A stretch of DNA of 64,000 nt from Alteromonas sp. IB21 (GTDB lineage Bacteria; Pseudomonadota; Gammaproteobacteria; Enterobacterales; Alteromonadaceae), in contig NZ_JAEFCD010000017.1 in NCBI RefSeq assembly GCF_016405965.1, positions 33,734-97,733 on the forward strand. Reading direction: 5' to 3'. The notes beneath the pieces are model-generated. The model did no database searches, was not told where the DNA came from, and was given only the letters and a program-made list of their open reading frames with translations. A program made the translations under genes and the position numbers. This document shows, piece by piece, positions 8,267 through 16,881 of this stretch; within the stretch, counting starts at the first letter, position 1; every line of letters starts with the position of its first letter.

Positions 8267-10762
8267 ATGCCTACGCGAATTTCTACTAAAAGCTCTAGCC
8301 AAAACGTTGCACGTTTCCCATCACGCCAACTTGCCCGTTCACCATTTGCTCTAGCGGTTATTGCAAGCGCAGTAACCTATGCGTTTAGCCCTGCTGCAGA
8401 AGCTAACGATGCAATGGACCGCTACGAGGTAATAGAGGTGCAAGGGGCAACGCCGCTTAGCGCCAACAGCAACAACTCTGCTGTATTTGGCAACGTTCAG
8501 ACACTCACTCAAGATGACATTGAAGGGAGCGTCAATCGTTCACTACCGGAGCTACTCAAAACTCAGCTTGCAAGCGTGAACCTAAACGATGTTCAGAACA
8601 ATCCGTTCCAACCCGACCTGCAATACCGCGGGTTTACTGCCTCTCCGTTGCTTGGCCTACCTCAGGGCATTTCGGTTTACCTAAACGGCGGTCGGGTTAA
8701 TGAAGCTTTTGGTGATACTGTGCATTGGGACCTAATGCCCCTAGATGCTATCGATACTGTTTCTTTGTACTCGGGTTCAAACCCTTTGTTTGGCCAGAAC
8801 ACGCTAGGCGGCGCTCTTGCGCTAACAACGAAAACAGGGTTTAGCTTCAACGCCAATGAAATCGATTTACAGGCTGGACAATTTGGCCAGAAAGCCGCGT
8901 CTGTGGAATCGGGTGGTCATAACGATCACTGGGCGTACTACGTAAACCTGAATCACTATGAGGAAGATGGCTGGCGCGACTATTCGCCATCTGAAGTGCA
9001 GCAAGTATTTACGTCCCTTGCTTATAAAAGTGACAAGATGTATCTCGACATGAACCTGTTTATGGCCGATAACGAATTACTTGGCAACGGTGCATCACCT
9101 ATTGAACTGCTCGATATTGAAGGAAGAGAAGCAGTCTACACCCACCCCGATCAGACCAACAACGAACTTACGCACGTTAATATCACCGGTGATTTTGTGT
9201 TAACTGACACCTTATCTTTAACCGCCAATATGTTTTATCGCGACACACAAACTCAATCAATCAACGGCGATGACAGTGATTTTGGTGCCTGCCAGTTCGC
9301 TGATGGACGTGTAACACTGTGTGAATTTGAAGATGATGACGACGATGATGATGATGCTCCACTTGATAGTGATGATGATGGCGACGACGATGATGACGAT
9401 GATTTGCCTGTTGTGGGCGAAGGTGATGATATAGAGGCGGTTGAATTTATTGGCTTTGATGACGACACCGCGCTTGCCGAAATATCAGATGTGGACGCAG
9501 ATGAACTTGATGGTACATACAATACGGGCCGCACAGACACCAAAGCTACTGGATTATCTTTTCAGCTAGCAAAACAATATGCCTTAAGCGGCTTCAGTTC
9601 AGAGTTAATTGTTGGTGCCAGCTACACCAAAGGAGACGTTAACTACGCCGCTGATACTACATTTGGTATTTTGGAAAACGATTCTGCACAAGACTCACGC
9701 ACCGTTTTACCCATTGACGGGCTTATGGCACAAGAAGCCAGGGTTAGATTAGATGTAGACACCACCGCATGGTCGCTATTTTTCATGAATAGTACACAGC
9801 TCTCTTCAGCCGTATCACTCAATCTTGGTGGACGGTTTAACCGAGACCATATTGTTATGGAAGACCTGATTGATGACGGTGAAGGTTCATTAGACGGCGA
9901 TCACCGTTTTACACAATTTAACCCAGCGGTGGGCGTAGATATTACCATTGATGAGCAAAGCCAGTTGAATCTTGCAATCAGCCAGTCTTCAAGAACGCCA
10001 AGCCCAGCAGAGTTAAGCTGTGCAGATGAAGACGACCCTTGCCGCTTACCAAATGGGTTTGTGGCCGATCCTCCTCTTGATCAGGTGGTTACCCAAACTA
10101 TTGAAGCGAACTACACCACGCGTATAGATAACATCGACCTGATGCTAAACGTTTTTCACAGTAGAAGTAAGGACGATATTATCTTCCAACAGGCTGGCTC
10201 TGTTGCGTCTCGCGGATACTTCATCAATGTCGATGAAACCCGGCGTCAGGGCGTTGAATTCAGCGTAGGCTCTACGTGGAATAAACTAACATACCGGTTA
10301 AACTACAACTATCTCAACGCAACCTATGAATCGACATTCACGTCATTCAGCCCCTTCAATCCTCAGGGGCCGGACCGGGTCGTAACGCCAGGTGACAAAA
10401 TTCCAGGCCAGCCAGAACATTTAGTCAAGTTTTACACAGATTACGCCTTAACGGATAAAGCGCGTTTAGGGGCGGAAGTTATTTCAGCATCTAGTCAGTA
10501 CTTTAGGGGCGATGAGGCAAACGAAAATGAAAAGATTGACGGGTACGTTATTGCAAACGCTTATGCATCGTACCGTTTCAACGACACATTTACCGCATCA
10601 CTGCGTGTGAACAACGTGTTCGACAAAGACTATGAAACCTTCGGCACTTATGGCGAGGCGGATGAGGTGTTAGAAGACATTTATCCTGACGTAGAAGGCG
10701 CAGAATTCGTGGGCCCCGCACAGCCGCGAATGGTCAGTGTGAATCTAAAAGCAAGATTCTAA
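8267..10762 (+). CDS. TonB-dependent outer-membrane receptor with Asp-rich loop
   Basis: An 831-residue receptor. It has an N-terminal export signal (about 1-46, ending SPAAEA), a plug domain (about 55-195, with LQYRGF and LGGALALTT motifs) and a 22-strand barrel ending in the expected C-terminal phenylalanine (LKARF). Residues about 355-381 are a low-complexity stretch with 19 aspartates, followed by more acidic sequence. Two cysteines sit just before it, so it is probably an exposed loop, perhaps disulfide-anchored. Its location inside the pqq island and the palindrome upstream suggest uptake of something needed for alcohol oxidation: PQQ, a metal chelate, or substrate. E. coli PqqU/YncD is a known TonB-dependent PQQ importer, but orthology is not shown here. 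Confidence 0.85.
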   Translation: MPTRISTKSSSQNVARFPSRQLARSPFALAVIASAVTYAFSPAAEANDAMDRYEVIEVQGATPLSANSNNSAVFGNVQTLTQDDIEGSVNRSLPELLKTQLASVNLNDVQNNPFQPDLQYRGFTASPLLGLPQGISVYLNGGRVNEAFGDTVHWDLMPLDAIDTVSLYSGSNPLFGQNTLGGALALTTKTGFSFNANEIDLQAGQFGQKAASVESGGHNDHWAYYVNLNHYEEDGWRDYSPSEVQQVFTSLAYKSDKMYLDMNLFMADNELLGNGASPIELLDIEGREAVYTHPDQTNNELTHVNITGDFVLTDTLSLTANMFYRDTQTQSINGDDSDFGACQFADGRVTLCEFEDDDDDDDDAPLDSDDDGDDDDDDDLPVVGEGDDIEAVEFIGFDDDTALAEISDVDADELDGTYNTGRTDTKATGLSFQLAKQYALSGFSSELIVGASYTKGDVNYAADTTFGILENDSAQDSRTVLPIDGLMAQEARVRLDVDTTAWSLFFMNSTQLSSAVSLNLGGRFNRDHIVMEDLIDDGEGSLDGDHRFTQFNPAVGVDITIDEQSQLNLAISQSSRTPSPAELSCADEDDPCRLPNGFVADPPLDQVVTQTIEANYTTRIDNIDLMLNVFHSRSKDDIIFQQAGSVASRGYFINVDETRRQGVEFSVGSTWNKLTYRLNYNYLNATYESTFTSFSPFNPQGPDRVVTPGDKIPGQPEHLVKFYTDYALTDKARLGAEVISASSQYFRGDEANENEKIDGYVIANAYASYRFNDTFTASLRVNNVFDKDYETFGTYGEADEVLEDIYPDVEGAEFVGPAQPRMVSVNLKARF

Positions 10763-10820
10763 TAAGATAGCAGTTGTTACCATACGCATTTTTATCGACA
10801 TAAAAACTGAGACAAAAATT

Positions 10821-10860
10821 AAAAAACGCGACTTATTTTTTCACAGTAGTCGCGTTTTTT
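10821..10860 (+). terminator. Rho-independent terminator after the TonB receptor
   Basis: AAAAACGCGACT (10822-10833) pairs with AGTCGCGTTTTT (10848-10859) and is followed by further T. The 12-bp stem with A and T flanks could work on both strands. Confidence 0.85.
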
Positions 10861-11043
10861 ATTGTTTATACATTTAATTTTCCCACTACTAAAGAAGGAG
10901 ATTAACACGCCTTACGACCGATGGTTCAAAATTCAATAAAACCTATTATCAATTTACTGGACACCGAAAGCATTAAAGCCAGTCGAAAATAAAAATAAAA
11001 AGCCACTGTAATTAATCAACACTACCAACATTGGGACAGTAAA

Positions 11044-12273
11044 ATGAAAAAGAACGCATTGAAAAAAACCTGTTTATCTATTGCCATTTTAAGCGCAGTT
11101 AGTAGCCATAGCTTTGCACAAGACGAGCCCTATTCGTGGAATATTTCTGGATGGATAAATGAAGGCTTAACCTACTACGACGACGGTGTGGGTAGTGATG
11201 TGGCACAACTGTCAGACAATGGTACAACGCTAGGTAGCCGTATTACGCTTTCAGGGAATTACAAACTGGAAGAACAAGGCATGGACGTGGGCTTTGAGGT
11301 CATTATTGAACCTCTTTCAGGCGCACCAAACTACGCCGGTGGTGGCCATCAAACGCCGCTTTTATTTGCAAACCAGGACAACTTAGACACCTTCAATGGT
11401 GGCGACATAGGCTTATTAGGCAGCAGCCTCTACTTTGGCGGCGACTGGGGTAAAGTTACTATTGGTTTACAAAGCCTTCCCACCGATAACATTGCGGTTC
11501 TTGCCGATCCGTCTGGCACTATTTGGTCAGGCATTTCACCATTGTTTAGAGCTAATGGCTTTTTTATTCGAGGCGTGGAAGAAGGCTTAACCAATGTAGC
11601 GTGGGGGCAATTTGCCCAGTGCCTGGCAACGCCTGGTTTGGGTATAGGGCTAGATTGTAACGGTATTTATCGTAATGGCGTACGCTATGATCTTCCCCAA
11701 ATGGGCAATGTGAGTATTGCAGTAGGTTATGCAAACGACGAAATTTACGATATTGCAGTCAAATATGCTGCTGAACACGAAGGTTTCAAAACCAATCTTC
11801 ACGCAGGTTACTCGGTGAACAAAGATGGCGGCAGTAATGTTGGGGGCAACAGCTCAACTACGCTGCAATTACAAGCTGGCGTCATGCATCTAGAATCAGG
11901 GGTGTTTGGGGTAGCCACTTATCAGATGGAAGAAGCTGACGACGCGATTGTGGGTTCGGGTGATGATACGGATGCCTATTATTTTAAAGCGGGTATTAGA
12001 AAGCAGTTCAATCGCTTTGGTGACTCTGCGCTTTATGCAGAGTATGCAAGCTATAACGACCAATACGGCATGGCGCATTTAGATGGCGTTACCGGCTCAG
12101 AGCTAAGTCAGTGGGGCGTTGCAGCGGAACAATACTTTGGTTCTCGCTTCTTGCTATACGTGAAATACGAAAACCTTAGTTTAGATATTGAAGGTTCACA
12201 AGCTGCACAGGGCATCTATAACAGCGCAGAGGATTTAACCCTTATTCAACTGGGCGGCACGGTATTCTTTTAA
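11044..12273 (+). CDS. Gram-negative porin
   Basis: A 409-residue outer-membrane protein with a clear signal peptide (MKKNALKKTCL..., cleaved near SFA-QDEP). Alternating strand patterns run to a C-terminal phenylalanine (GGTVFF). The N-terminal WNISGWINEGL and the TLGSRITLSG segment are typical of general porins of the Burkholderia/Pseudomonas type. It has its own terminators on each side and a 280-bp leader. It probably admits small alcohols or acids for the dehydrogenases of this island, which is inference from position only. The substrate cannot be read from the sequence. Confidence 0.82.
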   Translation: MKKNALKKTCLSIAILSAVSSHSFAQDEPYSWNISGWINEGLTYYDDGVGSDVAQLSDNGTTLGSRITLSGNYKLEEQGMDVGFEVIIEPLSGAPNYAGGGHQTPLLFANQDNLDTFNGGDIGLLGSSLYFGGDWGKVTIGLQSLPTDNIAVLADPSGTIWSGISPLFRANGFFIRGVEEGLTNVAWGQFAQCLATPGLGIGLDCNGIYRNGVRYDLPQMGNVSIAVGYANDEIYDIAVKYAAEHEGFKTNLHAGYSVNKDGGSNVGGNSSTTLQLQAGVMHLESGVFGVATYQMEEADDAIVGSGDDTDAYYFKAGIRKQFNRFGDSALYAEYASYNDQYGMAHLDGVTGSELSQWGVAAEQYFGSRFLLYVKYENLSLDIEGSQAAQGIYNSAEDLTLIQLGGTVFF

Positions 12274-12436
12274 TCGTGATTTTAAAAAACAACGCATATT
12301 ACAATATATGAAATTACATTTAATTTCGCTGAGATTTTATATTTATCCAATCGGATATTTTAAATTCAAAAATATTGAATAATTTAATTTTTAAAGTTGG
12401 AATTAAAGTAGATTTTTAAAAGAAAAGTAAAATTAA

Positions 12437-12466
12437 AAAAGCGAGATAAATTTTTCTCGCTTTTAC
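12437..12466 (+). terminator. Terminator after porin, just before the SHOCT gene
   Basis: AAAAGCGAGA (12437-12446) pairs with TCTCGCTTTT (12455-12464). It ends 20 bp before the next ATG, so it could also act as a leader attenuator. The 12274-12436 stretch before it is very AT-rich and holds no gene that I can see. Confidence 0.75.
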
Positions 12467-12484
12467 TATTTAAGAGGAAAGCCC

Positions 12485-13345
12485 ATGAAAAGCACGTCTC
12501 TATTTTTTTTAAATCTAACTCGACTGTTTTTTTTAATCATCGTTTTAATACCTTCAGCACGAAGTGCTGACGCACAAACGATATTTCAAGAGGACAAGAA
12601 CAATTTCATTGCTCTTATTGAAAAACCAAACGAAACAGCAAGTAGCATGCGTGCCAACCAGCACCCCTTTACGCTGCAAGAGCAGGATGTATCCGCCATA
12701 CTTAGCGCTATTCAGGTGGTTAAGAACAAAAATACGTCAACACCGCTTTTTACAAGTGAACAGGTTTCTTTGCTTGCAGTTTATTTACCAAAGGCGTTAC
12801 GTAAAGCGACGGCTCAGCAAGACGTAATTTTTGCCCTTAGTAAAGAGAAGCGCTATTTGGCAGGCCTTAAAACCCAAACATATTACGTTGCAGGCAGTAT
12901 TTTCGTTGCAGACGACCAGCTCAATATTCTTATTGGCGAGTTCGACAAAGTAGCTAATAAAGCCTATGAGATGGCTTATGATCCCACTTCTCAAGGCTTG
13001 ATAAAATACGACTTTAATTTTGGTAATCGGAAACAAGCAAAGTTCTCATTCGATTCCCCACTCTCTTTTTCCGCACCTGATATAGAACTGAAAATGAAAA
13101 ATCGCTTCGATTGGGTGGTTGCGCCTACAAAGCTCACGCTAGAGGCATCGGTAGAAAAGGAAACACTTTCCCCGTCGAATAGGGAAAACACGCCCAGCCA
13201 GAAAAACATATCCGACACGGCCACCTTACCAGCAGAAAACGATATCGTTGCCCGTTTTAAACGGTTAGATGCACTAAAAAAGGCGAACCTAATTAGCGAA
13301 ACAGAATACGCCCAGAAGAGAAGGCAGTTACTTGACGAGTTATAG
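12485..13345 (+). CDS. Secreted protein of unknown function with C-terminal SHOCT-like domain
   Basis: A 286-residue protein with an N-terminal signal sequence (hydrophobic 5-24, cleavage near SARSADA-QT). The central region, about 30-210, is mixed alpha/beta and I do not recognise it. The last 35 residues (DIVARFKRLDALKKANLISE, then EYAQKRRQLL) match the SHOCT pattern, a short helical oligomerisation or binding module. The start follows AAGAGGAAA. It stands between a porin and the agmR-like regulator. No function is proposed beyond an exported, possibly oligomeric protein. Confidence 0.7.
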   Translation: MKSTSLFFLNLTRLFFLIIVLIPSARSADAQTIFQEDKNNFIALIEKPNETASSMRANQHPFTLQEQDVSAILSAIQVVKNKNTSTPLFTSEQVSLLAVYLPKALRKATAQQDVIFALSKEKRYLAGLKTQTYYVAGSIFVADDQLNILIGEFDKVANKAYEMAYDPTSQGLIKYDFNFGNRKQAKFSFDSPLSFSAPDIELKMKNRFDWVVAPTKLTLEASVEKETLSPSNRENTPSQKNISDTATLPAENDIVARFKRLDALKKANLISETEYAQKRRQLLDEL

Positions 13346-13580
13346 AACGAAAGTCCCGTCAGTACCGGTCTTACGTGCTTTTTTATTATAAGCCATTGGT
13401 CTTATTAGGCCTGACTCAATGTTATATTAATGTTAACATCGTGAGTACATGAAGTGACTGTTTAGCTTTAACGTTTCGGGGAACTTGGTCACTTTGAAGC
13501 GTTTCATATACGCCGTAATTTTGTCTTACTAAAAAGGCTTATGTGCGAATAAAACGTCAACCTAAACATGTCACAAGGCC

Positions 13581-13601
13581 AGCGGCAAATGTCGCTTTTT
13601 T
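13581..13601 (+). terminator. Terminator-like hairpin in the leader of the agmR-like gene
   Basis: AGCGGC (13581-13586), loop AAAT, GTCGCT (13591-13596), then T. The stem is 6 bp with one G-T pair. It ends about 17 bp before the regulator's ATG. The rest of 13346-13580 shows no gene and no copy of the island palindrome. Confidence 0.4.
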
Positions 13602-13617
13602 AGCTTAGGGAAAGACC

Positions 13618-14277
13618 ATGCACCGTATCCTGATAATTGACGATCACCCTATTTTTCGTCACGCAATGATTACTATTTTAGGGAAAAAGTTTCCCGACTC
13701 AGAAACCCTCGAAGCCAATTCAATTTCTGAAGCGTTGACATTACTTGAGCAAGACGACAAATTCGACTTGATCATGCTCGATTTAAATATGCCGGAAACC
13801 TGCGGCCTTAACGGACTGTTAGAAGTTCGAAACCAACACCCCAACATCCCCGTGGTTATCATTTCCGCGGAGACGGAAAAGCAAAACATTCTGCAAACCA
13901 TTTCTTATGGTGCGGTTGGTTTTATTTCAAAAAGTAGCAAAATTGAAGAAATCGCTACGTCCATCGAAAGTATTTTTGAAGGGAATGTGTGTTTACCATC
14001 AGAGATATTGAGAACGCCGTCTACCAGAACCCGCAAGACTAATGACAACGGTATTTCGCCGGAGCAAATTCGTTCTTTAACCCGCAAGGAGCTGACTGTG
14101 TTGAAGTATTTAACGCAAGGACTAGCCAATAAAGTGATTGCTTACGAGCTTAATATTTCTGAAACCACGGTTAAGTCTCATGTCTCATCTATTCTCAAAA
14201 AGTTAGGAGCTAGCAACCGAGTGAAAGTCGTGGCCAGTGCCGCGAATATCGACTTTAACCAGTACGTATTTAATTAA
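13618..14277 (+). CDS. agmR: LuxR/NarL-type response regulator, AgmR/ErbR-like
   Basis: A 219-residue regulator with a receiver domain (1-120, acidic pocket Asp8/Asp9, phospho-acceptor Asp55 in IMLDLNMPE) and a C-terminal LuxR HTH (about 150-215). It resembles Pseudomonas AgmR/ErbR (about 221 residues) over its whole length, for example DLNMP followed by GLNGL, then IPVVI-SAE-KQ-LQTI-YGAVGFI-KSS. ErbR activates pqq and exaBC in P. aeruginosa, which fits this locus. The gene converges on the hybrid kinase at 14368, whose Pseudomonas counterpart also neighbours agmR. It probably binds the CCTAC-type palindromes noted here. Confidence 0.85.
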   Translation: MHRILIIDDHPIFRHAMITILGKKFPDSETLEANSISEALTLLEQDDKFDLIMLDLNMPETCGLNGLLEVRNQHPNIPVVIISAETEKQNILQTISYGAVGFISKSSKIEEIATSIESIFEGNVCLPSEILRTPSTRTRKTNDNGISPEQIRSLTRKELTVLKYLTQGLANKVIAYELNISETTVKSHVSSILKKLGASNRVKVVASAANIDFNQYVFN

Positions 14278-14367
14278 GCGAGCATCAATGTAGCTAAAGA
14301 CGGCCTATCTTTGCGGCGAACGGCTGTAGAGGTAAACGCAATTTCTTTGGCCCAGACCGTTCATTTG

Positions 14368-16881
14368 CTAACCTGCCAAGCTAGCGACAAGTGAGGCTTT
14401 AAGCACTGAAGAGTTAACCGGTTTGTGCAGCAGTTGAATATCGGTATCCTCAAGTTCATCCGCTAATGCTTTTGAATGGTTAGCAGTGCAAATCATAATG
14501 GGCATTGCAGGCGAGAGTTTTCTTACACGTTTGGCAATATCTAGCCCTGTTTCTTCTTCGTCTAAATGGTAGTCGACAATAAGCATGTCGCACTCGTCAA
14601 AGCTGCCTTTATTTACGGCAATACATTGTTCAAAACCTGAGAAGGTTTCTACTTCCATATCCCAGTTTGCGAACAAGGTTTGCATAGCTATACGCATATT
14701 GGCATCGTTATCAATATGCCAAATATGCTTGTCTAAAACGTAATCTGGTAATGAAGGCTCTAAGGTATAAAGATAATCTTGTTCTTGGTTCGTATCACAC
14801 TCTTCTGCAACAGGAATGGTCACGGTGAAGCACGCACCTACCCCCTCTTTCGAGCGAACCCGAATATCGTGCTCTAGCAGCTTACTCATTTTATCAACAA
14901 TGTATAAGCCCAGCCCCAAACTGTAGGAATAGTTAAAGTCGTTTTCTAACCTAGAAAACTCTTTAAAAATAACTTTCTGATCGTCTTCGCTTATGCCAAC
15001 TCCTTGATCATATATGCTAATTTCCAGGTTTTCATTCACCTTTCTTGCAGCCAGTAACACCTTGCCGTTCGCGCCGTATTTCATTGCATTTATTAATAAA
15101 TTTCGCAATATTCGAGAAAGTAAGTTCACGTCTGTTACTACGAAGGCTTCTTTCAAACGGTAGCGAAAGTCTACGCTGTAGTCTTTACTGATGTGCGTAA
15201 ACTCTTCGGCTAACTGCATAAGTAACGGCAATACATTTTCATGCTGCTTATCGGGCTGTAACACCCCAGCGTCTAGTTTGGACGTTTCAATTAGCGTGCG
15301 AATAAGGCCATGTAAATCAGACAGTGAATTATCGAGGGCAGTAACAATAGGGCTAGATGAGCTATCCACCTGATCTTTTAAAGTTTCGTTAAACAATATA
15401 GCGGCGCTAAGGGGCTGCATAAGATCGTGGCTAATGGCAGCCAAGAATTTGCTTTTTGAATCGATGGCTTCTTGAAGAGCGATGTTGGCATGGTTGAGTT
15501 CACGAGTACGCTTTTCAACATTCGATTCTAACTGGTCTTTCGCCGCTTTAAGCTGTAGCTGGCTCTCTACTTGTTGTGATACATCGGTAGCTAGAACGAA
15601 ATGCCCAGCGATACCGCCAGAGTCATTGAAGTGAGGCAGGTAAACTTTTTGCAAAAAACCAACGTCACCATGGGCATTTTTTTCCTTACTTTGAAAGCTC
15701 ACCACCTCGCCCTGATTAACGCGGCGCAAATACTGAATAAGCTTGGGGTAAACCTCTTTAAGATGGCTGCGGTCCATTGGCATATCGTTAATGTCTTGCT
15801 CACTGACGCCATACCAATCGCGATAACCTTTGTTGGTGTATTGAAATTTTTTATCCGTGCCAATATAAGCAATAAGAGCGGGCACGTTATCGGTTATCAT
15901 GCGGATCCAGCTTTCGTTTTGTTTCAGCGTTTCCGCGTAGTTATGCTGCGACGTGACATTGGTAAACGTGCACAGCGTATTGCCGTCTGGCAACGTGGTG
16001 ATATTACGTTCAACCACCAAATGCTCGTGGATAATCTGGGTGCTCGGTCCTTCCGAATTTAGGTTTAAACCGCTCCAGTGACGATTATTTTGAAGGGCAT
16101 AAATATTCTTACTGTTTACCAGTATGTGCTGGGGCACATTTGATTGGGTCAAAAACGTATTATTCCAAAACGCGATGCCGCCCTCTTTATCAATGAGCAA
16201 TATTCCAACATCAATATTATCGATCAGGCTTTGCAGTAGCTTGTTTTTCTCTTTAATGACTTGCTCGTAGCGATTCGACTCAAGCAGCTTTACTTCAGTG
16301 ATATCGTTAAACAGAATAACGTTCCCGCCTTCTTGAGTCGGTCGGTTTGTCAGCTGATACCAGCGTTTGTTCGACAACTGGTAAATCATCCTACCTTCCA
16401 CGTCGGCAGGCAGTGCACGGCGAATAACCCCAGAATGTTTGGCAGCTTGGGTAATATCGTAATAGTTGTCACCAATTTTAGGGGTGATGGAAAGATCGTC
16501 CCATACGGTTTCGAAATGCCGGTTAAAGAAAATGATCCCGCCGAGCCTATCAAGCAACACCATCGCCTGATTGGTACTTTCAATGGCATCATGCAAACGC
16601 TGCTTAACCTGATGGGTTTCTTCGTGCGCGCGCACCAGCTCTGCATTTGACTGCTCGAGCTTTTGCAGTACAGATTGAAGCTCTTCTGTTTTCTGGCTCA
16701 CTTTTTCAGAAAGTTGAACCGAGTGCTCGAATGCGCGGTAGCTATGATGATTAAAGCCCCCTTCCTCCATACGATACATCAGCGCAGCGTTTATCTTTTC
16801 GAGCTTTTCGTTTTCACGCTTTTGTTCATGCAGGGCTTTTTGGAGCGCCTCTACATCGGTAAAGTGATTACTGGGCTGCAA
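14368..16881 (-). CDS. Cytoplasmic PAS hybrid histidine kinase, NahK/ErcS'-like
   Basis: An 837-residue kinase without membrane segments. An N-terminal coiled coil (about 8-100) is followed by three PAS domains (about 95-200, 210-315, 322-440), a HisKA domain with His485 in AAISHDLMQPL, a HATPase (about 580-692) and a receiver with Asp770. The HDLMQPL H-box is typical of the NahK/ErcS' group. It is last in the minus-strand operon, and its start overlaps the stop of the FIST gene by 14 bp. In P. aeruginosa a FIST protein (NosP) binds NO and inhibits the kinase NahK encoded beside it. The same pair is present here. The C-terminal receiver suggests transfer to an Hpt protein or internal control. 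Confidence 0.85.
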   Translation of the reverse strand: MQPSNHFTDVEALQKALHEQKRENEKLEKINAALMYRMEEGGFNHHSYRAFEHSVQLSEKVSQKTEELQSVLQKLEQSNAELVRAHEETHQVKQRLHDAIESTNQAMVLLDRLGGIIFFNRHFETVWDDLSITPKIGDNYYDITQAAKHSGVIRRALPADVEGRMIYQLSNKRWYQLTNRPTQEGGNVILFNDITEVKLLESNRYEQVIKEKNKLLQSLIDNIDVGILLIDKEGGIAFWNNTFLTQSNVPQHILVNSKNIYALQNNRHWSGLNLNSEGPSTQIIHEHLVVERNITTLPDGNTLCTFTNVTSQHNYAETLKQNESWIRMITDNVPALIAYIGTDKKFQYTNKGYRDWYGVSEQDINDMPMDRSHLKEVYPKLIQYLRRVNQGEVVSFQSKEKNAHGDVGFLQKVYLPHFNDSGGIAGHFVLATDVSQQVESQLQLKAAKDQLESNVEKRTRELNHANIALQEAIDSKSKFLAAISHDLMQPLSAAILFNETLKDQVDSSSSPIVTALDNSLSDLHGLIRTLIETSKLDAGVLQPDKQHENVLPLLMQLAEEFTHISKDYSVDFRYRLKEAFVVTDVNLLSRILRNLLINAMKYGANGKVLLAARKVNENLEISIYDQGVGISEDDQKVIFKEFSRLENDFNYSYSLGLGLYIVDKMSKLLEHDIRVRSKEGVGACFTVTIPVAEECDTNQEQDYLYTLEPSLPDYVLDKHIWHIDNDANMRIAMQTLFANWDMEVETFSGFEQCIAVNKGSFDECDMLIVDYHLDEEETGLDIAKRVRKLSPAMPIMICTANHSKALADELEDTDIQLLHKPVNSSVLKASLVASLAG

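Noticed and set aside
9253..9543. 96-codon minus-strand frame rich in serine
   Set aside because: It is the antisense of the Asp codon run (GAT/GAC read as ATC/GTC and shifted as TCA/TCG) in the TonB receptor, an expected shadow.
10871..10905. Another copy of the island palindrome before the porin (CCCACTACTAAAGAAGGAG)
   Set aside because: The arms do not pair well and the spacing differs from the four accepted sites.
15601..16650. Two plus-strand frames (153 and 129 codons) across the hybrid kinase
   Set aside because: Both are antisense to PAS domains of the kinase and show no motif.
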